From Spirochaetaceae bacterium (GTDB lineage: Bacteria; Spirochaetota; Spirochaetia; DSM-27196; SKKC01): DNA of 5,582 bases. The translations under genes and the position numbers were made by a program. Shown here piece by piece: positions 1-5,158 of the stretch. Under the pieces are notes generated by a model. That model saw only the letters and a program-made list of their open reading frames with translations. It was not told where the DNA came from and did not search any database. The DNA lies in the NCBI GenBank assembly GCA_003554375.1, contig PWGF01000030.1:1-5582 (forward strand), written 5' to 3'. Positions within the stretch are counted from its first letter, which is position 1; every line of letters starts with the position of its first letter.

Positions 1-1343
1 ACGGGAGCACGGGGCTCGAGTTCTCGGGGGCGCTCGTCCCGTTTTTGGACTCGACGCCTACGCCGTTTTCGCTGAGCTTCCATCTGTTTCCCCGCGAAGA
101 TCCGGCGGGGTGGACGCTCTTCTCAACAGAAGCGCCTGAAGAAGGAGAGTTCTCGCTCACCGTTGCTACCGACGGCGATGGGATCCCATTTGCGGAGGTA
201 AGTTACCAGGGGCGGAAGGACACGGTTTCCAGTAACTACCCCATGCTCGAAGCTGGGCGAGAGACCGAGATGAGTGTCTCCGTTTCTCCCGGTGAGGACG
301 GTACGGTCGTCCTGTGGTTTCTGGACGGCGTCATGGTGAGCGCTGCCACCGCGGATGTGGGGTTCCCGGCATCGCCGTTCGGAGCCGACACCGTGCCGCG
401 GGTCAGTACGGATGACGAGAGTGTTCGGATTCCTGACGGAACGACTTGGGTGGGAGGCCCCGGCGGTCCGGAGGCGGTGCTCTCGGAGTTTGGGGTCTAC
501 TATCGCGACGGCGATACGTTGGGCACCGATTCGGAGTTGTTCGAGCGCGCCATGGAAAGCCGTTATGCTTCGCGTCTTGCTTACGCGCAGGGGTTCGAAG
601 GGTTGTTCGTTCCCGAGGAGTTGCGAACGACCGGGCGGGTGACCGTTCGTTCCGGCGAGCTTGTGCTGGAGCCTGGACAAGAGGTGTTTTTCCCAGCGTT
701 TCTCTTCGAAAACGAAGAGCTGGTTGTCGAGATCGAGGTGGCTGAGGACGCACATCGCACCGACGGAGTGTTTACGTTCTCCGAGGCGGATGGCCACGAA
801 GACGCCGCCGAGACGCTACTGAGGGTGGAGGCCGACGGCTCAGTGACCGCACGGGATCCGGAGATCGGAGGTGACCTCCAGCCCGGGAAGGCGGGGGTGC
901 TCCTGCTACGCCTAGGACATGATGATGATCGAATCCACGCACGGGGACCCGAGGAGTCCGAGTTTGCCACCTCTGTGCCGGTCAGCTCTGATGAGTTCAC
1001 CGGGGTGGTCCTGTCTGCTGCCTACGAAGGCCGGGACGGAGACGAGTTTGACGTACCCTTGCGGGTGTTGAGCGTCTTGGCTCATCGTGACGGTCCGACG
1101 CTTGCGGAACGGTTCCGGCTTGGTGGCCAGGCGGCGCCCGAGGAAGGAGTCGGCTCGTCTGAGGAGCAGCCTGAGGAGCAACCTGAGGAGCAACCTGAGG
1201 AGCAACCTGAGGAGCAACCTGAGGAGCAACCCGGGGAGCAGCCTGAGGAGCAACCCGGGGAGCAGCCTGCTACAGAGTCGCCGGAAACGGACCGCTCGCC
1301 GGAGGACGAAAACACCGAAGTAAACGACCCGACAAACGAGTGA
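1..1343 (+). CDS. Partial protein with two LamG/concanavalin-like beta-sandwich regions and an EEQP-repeat tail (5' end outside window)
   Basis: I do not recognise a named gene. The frame is open to the left edge (first whole codon at 3) and ends at TGA 1341-1343, so the start lies upstream. The TTG at 45 interrupts a continuous beta-rich domain and is not a credible start. About 3-510 reads as a LamG/concanavalin-like jelly roll: alternating strands, 'FSGALVPFL', 'PFSLSFHLFP', and 'VVLWFLDGV', the usual 'lw.dG' strand of this fold. About 580-1080 looks like a second related sandwich ('GELVLEPGQEVFFPAF', 'LLRVEADGSV', 'VVLSAAYEG'). A low-complexity acidic tail follows from about 1140, with nine tetrapeptide repeats. 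No cysteine or membrane segment is visible in this part. The fold is usually a carbohydrate- or protein-binding surface module, so an extracytoplasmic binding role is likely, but no signal peptide can be seen. It is separated from the next gene by 255 bases and is probably a different transcription unit. The fold assignment is by eye. Confidence 0.5.
   Translation, partial: GSTGLEFSGALVPFLDSTPTPFSLSFHLFPREDPAGWTLFSTEAPEEGEFSLTVATDGDGIPFAEVSYQGRKDTVSSNYPMLEAGRETEMSVSVSPGEDGTVVLWFLDGVMVSAATADVGFPASPFGADTVPRVSTDDESVRIPDGTTWVGGPGGPEAVLSEFGVYYRDGDTLGTDSELFERAMESRYASRLAYAQGFEGLFVPEELRTTGRVTVRSGELVLEPGQEVFFPAFLFENEELVVEIEVAEDAHRTDGVFTFSEADGHEDAAETLLRVEADGSVTARDPEIGGDLQPGKAGVLLLRLGHDDDRIHARGPEESEFATSVPVSSDEFTGVVLSAAYEGRDGDEFDVPLRVLSVLAHRDGPTLAERFRLGGQAAPEEGVGSSEEQPEEQPEEQPEEQPEEQPEEQPGEQPEEQPGEQPATESPETDRSPEDENTEVNDPTNE
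1161..1268 (+). repeat. Nine tandem 12-bp repeats encoding (E/G)EQP
   Basis: The unit is GAGGAGCAACCT with minor changes, in nine contiguous copies without a gap: six starting GAG, then GGG, GAG, GGG. The variants differ only at the first codon (GAG or GGG), the Gln third base (CAG or CAA) and the Pro third base (CCT or CCC). The unit is a multiple of three, so copy-number change would lengthen or shorten the Glu-Gln-Pro tail without shifting frame. The tail is probably an extended, acidic, flexible spacer. The repeat also keeps other frames open on both strands, which creates spurious ORFs. Confidence 0.5.
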
Positions 1344-1364
1344 CCGCGCGGCATGCGACTCTCT

Positions 1365-1384
1365 TCTTCCCATATCTTCCCATA
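1365..1384 (+). repeat. Perfect 10-bp tandem direct repeat in the intergenic region
   Basis: TCTTCCCATA occurs twice back to back, at 1365-1374 and 1375-1384, just after the end of the upstream gene and about 100 bases before a candidate promoter. The period is close to one helical turn, which would put two copies of a protein-binding half-site on the same DNA face. No regulator is identified and the function is unknown; a chance duplication is possible. Confidence 0.5.
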
Positions 1385-1482
1385 CCGCAGTGAACTCCCG
1401 GCCTGAGCTTGACGACCTCAGATGCTTGAGGGATTGGGGAGATTTCGCTTACTGGGGATTTCCTGCCCGAATATCGATACTG

Positions 1483-1511
1483 TTGTTATGAACCACTTGC
1501 TGTGGTATGAG
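1483..1511 (+). promoter_or_regulatory. Candidate sigma-70-type promoter with extended -10
   Basis: TTGTTA (1483-1488, four of six matches to TTGACA) is followed after exactly 17 bases by TATGAG (1506-1511, four of six to TATAAT). TGG at 1503-1505 supplies the TG of an extended -10. Transcription would start near 1518, giving a leader of about 80 bases before the ATG at 1599. It lies in the only sizeable intergenic region and faces the operon. The rest of 1344-1598 holds a 10-bp tandem repeat, a weak 5-bp stem (1416-1420 with 1427-1431) and no convincing terminator for the upstream gene. Confidence 0.5.
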
Positions 1512-1598
1512 TTATGTAGTAGGAGGGATAACCGGTACAAGCTCATGCAAGCCGGGATCCCGCACCGTCGTTTTCTGTTTGGTAACGAGGTCAGGCGT

Positions 1599-3017
1599 AT
1601 GGTCAGTAGAGTCTTATCCGTGCTTCTCTTGCTACTCGTGCCGGTACCGCCGCTCGTGGCGCAGGAGCTCTCGGAGCGTGAGGAAATCGCGATTTTCGAC
1701 CTGAGCTACTACGGCGAGCCTGAGCCGCGGGAGCCTCGTGGGCCTACGATCCGGGTTGAGGTGGATCGGGACGCCTTTCGCTTCGAGTATCGTGGAACCG
1801 GGGATGAATCATACGACCGCGAGTTTGCCCGACAGTTCGATGCAGTCAACGACCGGATAAACGGGGTGTTCGTCGAGCTCGGGCGTTTCGACGTTATTGG
1901 CTACTCGCAACGTTTGACTGCGGAGAGCGTTGACGAGTTCGTCGAGCTGCTCCGTGAGTTCAAGGAAGATCGCATCGAGGTTCCCGAGGAGGTCCTTCTT
2001 GGCCGCCAGCCTTTCACGGAAGCGGAACTCGAACGCTTGACGGGCGGGTTCATCGTCGTTGTGCCTTCGATCACCTACTACGGCATGAGCAGGTCGGAGG
2101 GGGAGTATACGGCGGAGGTGGAGACGAGCCTCACGTTCATCGACGTAGATACCACGCAGACTATGGATCATATACGGATCGAGACAAGCGGTACGGACGA
2201 GGAGCCCGGTCGCGCAATTCGCTCGGCCGTCGAGCGTATTCCGCCACGGCTGAGCACGGAGGTCCGTACGATGGAAGCTTTCCTTATTCGGAGCGGTGTT
2301 ATCGACGTGGATGGACGGGACGTGCATCTGGAGTTTGGCCGGAACATGGGGGTCGTGCGCGGGGACGAGTACGTGCTCCTGGATACGGACGTAACTGCTG
2401 CCGGAAGAGAGCGCACGCGGGAGATTGCGTTTTTGGTCGTGCGGGAAGTACACCAGTCATTCAGTATCGCTCGCCTCGTGTATGCGGACCGGTCACCGAG
2501 CGTTGGCGACCAAGCTGAGGAGGTGCCGCGCACCGGCGCTGAGTTGGGGGTCTATACGCACGGGGTTACTCCGCAACCGCTTACCGGTGAGGGCGGGGAA
2601 GCGTTTTCCCGGATCGATGCCGTGGTAATCGGGCTGGAAACTGCCGCGGCGCGTGGGTTCTACGGCGTACGACCTGTCGTAGGTGTGGAACTTCCGATCA
2701 TCGGCGCTCCGAACCACCTGGTGTGTAACGGAACTCTGGGAGTTGAGTTTCCACGCTATATCGGAAGAGTTCGCGTTACGCCTGCCTTTCACGCCGGCGC
2801 GGGGGCGGCGATACGCACCCGCGACGATGAGGAGGATCCGTTCCTCAGTCACCTCGGAGGGCGGGTTCAGCTGGGGGTGGAGTATTTCGCGACTCGGAAC
2901 GTGCTATTTCGCTTGGAAGGTGGCGCAACGCGATACTGGGAGAGCGGTCGCGCTCACGACAAAGGGATTCCGGGGTACGGTGGGCTCTACGTGGGGGCCG
3001 GACTCCGGCTTAAGTGA
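1599..3017 (+). CDS. Secreted CsgG/LpoB-like protein with FlgT-C-like domain and C-terminal beta-barrel-like region
   Basis: A 472-residue protein. The start at ATG 1599 is chosen because GAGG at 1587-1590 lies 8 bases upstream and translation then opens directly with a signal peptide: MVSR, a Leu/Val core, and probable cleavage after LVA (residue 21). The frame is open upstream to 1422, but that stretch is not protein-like. Residues about 28-215 resemble the CsgG/LpoB type of domain: 'IAIFDLS', a 'ELGRFDVIG' segment, a helix, then 'GGFIVVVPSITYYG'. Residues about 233-310 fit the FlgT C-terminal domain pattern ('FGRNMGVVRGDEYVLL', 'AFLVVREVHQSFSIARLV', 'SVGDQ'). Residues about 338-472 are a run of seven or eight amphipathic strands ending 'LYVGAGLRLK', like a small outer-membrane barrel, though without the usual terminal aromatic. 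There is a single cysteine (residue 376). It is the first gene of the proposed operon, 11 bases before the next start. Family calls are by pattern; the biochemical role is unknown. Confidence 0.5.
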   Translation: MVSRVLSVLLLLLVPVPPLVAQELSEREEIAIFDLSYYGEPEPREPRGPTIRVEVDRDAFRFEYRGTGDESYDREFARQFDAVNDRINGVFVELGRFDVIGYSQRLTAESVDEFVELLREFKEDRIEVPEEVLLGRQPFTEAELERLTGGFIVVVPSITYYGMSRSEGEYTAEVETSLTFIDVDTTQTMDHIRIETSGTDEEPGRAIRSAVERIPPRLSTEVRTMEAFLIRSGVIDVDGRDVHLEFGRNMGVVRGDEYVLLDTDVTAAGRERTREIAFLVVREVHQSFSIARLVYADRSPSVGDQAEEVPRTGAELGVYTHGVTPQPLTGEGGEAFSRIDAVVIGLETAAARGFYGVRPVVGVELPIIGAPNHLVCNGTLGVEFPRYIGRVRVTPAFHAGAGAAIRTRDDEEDPFLSHLGGRVQLGVEYFATRNVLFRLEGGATRYWESGRAHDKGIPGYGGLYVGAGLRLK

Positions 3018-3023
3018 AGGAGG
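3017..3023 (+). promoter_or_regulatory. Ribosome binding site that sets the start at 3029
   Basis: AAGGAGG begins on the last base of the preceding stop codon and leaves 5 bases before ATG 3029 (8 before ATG 3032). The same motif and spacing precede the genes at 4395 and, as GGAGG, 5159. This favours 3029 over the GTG at 3014, which overlaps the upstream stop and precedes the site. Confidence 0.5.
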
Positions 3024-3028
3024 CTCCT

Positions 3029-4378
3029 ATGATGAGCGCACGGGCATTCGTGGCGAAGGGGAGGACGATGCGAAGAGTGACGTGGTTAGCCGTTCTCGGC
3101 GGGCTGATTCTGCTGGGTTGTGCCACCGAGCCGGAGCCGGCCGAGGCCCCGGTGGAGGACGCGTACCATACTGGAGCAGGCCGTGACGCAAGCTTTGGGC
3201 GAGCGATGAATGAAGCGAAGATGGATGCCGTCCGGGCGTTCGTGGTCGACTATCTTGGAGAGAGTACGGAACGTGCTCACCGGCCCGAGCTCGACCAGAT
3301 CCTCTACGGCACCAGGAACCCCAACGCATACGTCTATACCGACACGATGGAGACTACCCGGGAGGACAACGTCGGTACTCTGGAAGAGCCGGAGTACGTG
3401 TACGAGATGCGAATCAAAGTGGATGCAGGGGCAATCGTGCGTACGCTCGATTCGCACGGCATCGAGCCGGGAGATGCCGTGGCTGATCCGGAACGGCCCG
3501 AAGAAGAGCCTTCTCCGGACGATGAGGGGATACCTGAGCCTGGTGAGGCGGCGGACGAGCTGGCGCTCCACCCGGACGATTGGAACGGCGCCGCTGAAGA
3601 GGAGCGGCGCTTTATCCGCCGATACGTCGACCGGCTCACGTATATGGTCTATTTTCCGGAGGACACCGAGCTCGACCGGAGCTTCCTCCGCCAGGCCGTG
3701 GGGCAGGCGAATAGCTATCTCATCTCGGAAGGGCATGTGGCGGTGGACGCCTCCCAGGTTCAGCGGCTGCGCGAGGATCAGCAGATGGTCTACGAGGAAG
3801 AGACCGGCGGTGAAGTCGGCATGTTGCAGTGGATCGCTCAACGGCTGGATGCCGATGTCTACGTGGAGGTGGACGGCACCGTTAGCGCGGACACCCGGAA
3901 CGACCGGCACTATGCAACCGCCAACATGGATCTGCGTATGTACGAGACCAGCACGGGGCAGCTGTTGGGTTCGGTTCCCTATCAGAGCCCGGAGACGGTG
4001 AGCCGTACCGATCAGAGGTCGGCAAAGTCGAACGCCGTGCAGAGCGCGGTCTATGCGGCTATGCCCCACATGATCGATCAGAGCAGAGAGCTGTTGGCGC
4101 GGCAGTTCACCCAGGGTATTCGGTACGAGTTGGTTCTGCAGAATACCGAAGATTCACGCATGGTGGCCGAGTTTCGGCGCCAGATGCGCGATAGAGTAAG
4201 CGAGGTCGATACGGTGAGCCAGAGCCCGGAGGAAACGGAGTTCGTAGTCTACCACTACGGCTCCCTCGATGAGCTCGAGGAGTTGACCTACCAGGCCGCG
4301 GACGCCGTTCCCGGCATGGAAGGGTTATACCAGGTGATGCGGCGCGGAAAGAGCATCACCTTCAACACAGGCATATAG
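3029..4378 (+). CDS. Lipoprotein with LPP20/FlgT-N-like and CsgG/LpoB-like (FlgT-M-like) domains
   Basis: A 449-residue predicted outer-membrane lipoprotein. The signal peptide ends in the lipobox LLGC (Cys31); residue +2 is Ala, so retention in the inner membrane is not indicated. An alternative ATG at 3068 gives a more compact 18-residue lipoprotein signal (MRRVTWLAVL...) but its ribosome site (GGAGG) is only 3 bases away. Residues about 46-145 look like LPP20/FlgT-N: 'YHTGAGRDASFGRAMNEAK', an Ala-rich helix, and a strand pair ending 'EYVYEMRIKVDAG'. Residues 150-190 are an acidic Pro-rich linker. Residues about 200-355 resemble the CsgG/LpoB or FlgT middle domain ('YMVYFPED', 'LDADVYVEVDGTV', 'ANMDLRMYETSTGQLLGSV'). 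Residues about 363-449 form a small alpha/beta domain ('IRYELVLQN', 'TEFVVYHYGS', 'LYQVMRRGKSITF') that I cannot name. It lies between two genes with gaps of 11 and 16 bases, so it is cotranscribed. Assignments rest on pattern alone. Confidence 0.5.
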   Translation: MMSARAFVAKGRTMRRVTWLAVLGGLILLGCATEPEPAEAPVEDAYHTGAGRDASFGRAMNEAKMDAVRAFVVDYLGESTERAHRPELDQILYGTRNPNAYVYTDTMETTREDNVGTLEEPEYVYEMRIKVDAGAIVRTLDSHGIEPGDAVADPERPEEEPSPDDEGIPEPGEAADELALHPDDWNGAAEEERRFIRRYVDRLTYMVYFPEDTELDRSFLRQAVGQANSYLISEGHVAVDASQVQRLREDQQMVYEEETGGEVGMLQWIAQRLDADVYVEVDGTVSADTRNDRHYATANMDLRMYETSTGQLLGSVPYQSPETVSRTDQRSAKSNAVQSAVYAAMPHMIDQSRELLARQFTQGIRYELVLQNTEDSRMVAEFRRQMRDRVSEVDTVSQSPEETEFVVYHYGSLDELEELTYQAADAVPGMEGLYQVMRRGKSITFNTGI

Positions 4379-4382
4379 GGGC

Positions 4383-4389
4383 AAGGAGG
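4383..4389 (+). promoter_or_regulatory. Ribosome binding site for the gene at 4395
   Basis: AAGGAGG sits 5 bases before ATG 4395, inside the 16-base gap after the previous stop. It fixes the start and matches the upstream gene's signal in motif and spacing. Confidence 0.5.
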
Positions 4390-4394
4390 GTCTT

Positions 4395-5066
4395 ATGAAA
4401 CGGCTGTTTTTGGGTGTTTTTGTCATGGCGCTGGTTGCCGGGATGCTTCTGGTTGGAGCATGCGCAAGCGAGCCGGAGCCGGAGCCGGAACCTGAGCCCG
4501 ACCCGGGGATCCAGGAAATCGAGGTTCTCGAGCACCGGGGAAGCGTACACGGCGTGGATACGCCGGAGTGGGTCATAAAGAGCCTGGAGGGCCCGGCGGC
4601 AATCGAGCAGCTTCCGGAATACGAGGATCAATACGCCTTCATATTCGAAGAGCGCGGGAACGACCTGCAAGGCGTGGAGATGTGGGCTCAGAACTTCAGT
4701 GCTCCTTCGGAGGTTGCTCAACGCGTTTCCACTGCCGTCGAGCAACGCTTCGTCGGCGCAGCCGCGGGCGACGTCGACCGGATCGAGACGTACATGGAAA
4801 ACGTAGTCGATACCACGTCGCAGGCGGAATTCTCCGGACTTACCCGGGCGAACGAGTGGTGGGTTCGGGTCCGAGTACACGATCCGGAGGGCGAAGCCTT
4901 TGAGGAAGAGTACCGCTATACGGTGCTTTACACGATCCAGCGCGACCTAATGGATGAGCAGGTTCGCCGAGCGATTGACGAAGCTGCAGCAGAGGAAGAG
5001 CTGACCGACGAGGAACAGACCGTCCGCGATCGGGTGAAAGAGCGCTTCGAGCAGGAAGGCCTCTGA
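4395..5066 (+). CDS. Small LPP20-like lipoprotein with EP-repeat linker
   Basis: A 223-residue predicted lipoprotein. MKRLFLGV, a hydrophobic core and the lipobox VGAC (Cys23) give a textbook type II signal peptide, with Ala at +2 suggesting outer-membrane sorting. An EP-repeat linker (residues 26-36) follows. The folded part has 'TPEWVIKSLEG' (56-66), similar to the Pro-x-Trp-Val opening of LPP20-type lipoproteins, then 'QYAFIFEERGNDLQGVEMWAQ', an Ala-rich helix (105-125), and the strand pair 'WWVRVRVHD' and 'YRYTVLYTI'. The end (184-223) is a highly charged helix. The LPP20 strand-helix-helix-strand order is recognisable but divergent, so the family call is tentative. It sits 16 bases after the preceding lipoprotein gene, and a strong inverted repeat begins 17 bases after its stop. 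A partner in the same outer-membrane complex is the likely role, inferred from context. Confidence 0.5.
   Translation: MKRLFLGVFVMALVAGMLLVGACASEPEPEPEPEPDPGIQEIEVLEHRGSVHGVDTPEWVIKSLEGPAAIEQLPEYEDQYAFIFEERGNDLQGVEMWAQNFSAPSEVAQRVSTAVEQRFVGAAAGDVDRIETYMENVVDTTSQAEFSGLTRANEWWVRVRVHDPEGEAFEEEYRYTVLYTIQRDLMDEQVRRAIDEAAAEEELTDEEQTVRDRVKERFEQEGL
4470..4505 (+). repeat. GAGCCG hexanucleotide repeat encoding the EP linker
   Basis: Three perfect GAGCCG units (4470-4487) run into degenerate Glu/Asp-Pro codon pairs to 4505, giving (EP)5DP directly after Cys-Ala-Ser of the lipoprotein. A shorter version (two GAGCCG units at 3128-3139) occupies the same place after the lipidated Cys of the previous gene. 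Hexamer gain or loss would alter linker length without shifting frame. Confidence 0.5.
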
Positions 5067-5083
5067 GGCGCACTCCCGCGACG

Positions 5084-5123
5084 CCTCGGCGACCGTTCGG
5101 CGTGAAGCGCTCGGTCGCCGAGG
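5084..5123 (+). other. Perfect 12-bp inverted repeat (hairpin), possible terminator or attenuator
   Basis: CCTCGGCGACCG at 5084-5095 is exactly complementary to CGGTCGCCGAGG at 5112-5123, with a 16-base loop that can itself form a 3-bp stem (5100-5102 with 5108-5110). It starts 17 bases after the stop of the 4395 gene and ends 35 bases before the ATG at 5159. No T-run follows, so it is not a standard intrinsic terminator. It could lower read-through, protect the upstream mRNA's 3' end, or bind a protein. The structure is certain at sequence level; the function is not. Confidence 0.5.
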
Positions 5124-5148
5124 TCGAGGAGGCTTTGGCGGTGAAATC

Positions 5149-5153
5149 GGAGG
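5149..5153 (+). promoter_or_regulatory. Ribosome binding site supporting a start at 5159
   Basis: GGAGG lies 5 bases before ATG 5159, the same motif and spacing as for the genes at 3029 and 4395. This is the main reason to place the last gene's start here, despite the long region before its lipobox. Confidence 0.5.
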
Positions 5154-5158
5154 ACATC

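Noticed and set aside
45..47. TTG as a start codon for the first gene
   Set aside because: The frame stays open to position 3 with continuous beta-sandwich sequence before it, and no ribosome site precedes it. It is internal to a longer gene.
123..797. Antisense ORF of 224 codons opposite the first gene
   Set aside because: It has no domain, start signal or context and overlaps convincing coding sequence on the + strand.
1161..1268. CRISPR-like array
   Set aside because: The units are contiguous 12-mers without spacers and lie in frame inside a coding sequence.
1082..1373. Cys/Ser/Gly-rich or Arg/Leu-rich small ORFs over the 12-bp repeat
   Set aside because: A 12-bp repeat without stops keeps several frames open automatically. 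Only the frame continuing the beta-sandwich protein is credible.
1409..1437. TTGACG as the -35 of a promoter
   Set aside because: With 17-base spacing the -10 position reads GATTGG, which is not a credible -10. The pair at 1483-1511 is better.
1422..1598. N-terminal extension of the 1599 gene to an upstream start at 1422
   Set aside because: The translation is not protein-like, overlaps the candidate promoter and would bury the signal peptide. ATG 1599 has its own ribosome site.
3086..4069. Long antisense ORF (327 codons) opposite the large lipoprotein gene
   Set aside because: It mirrors a well-supported gene, has no ribosome site or recognisable domain, and is expected from high GC in third codon positions.
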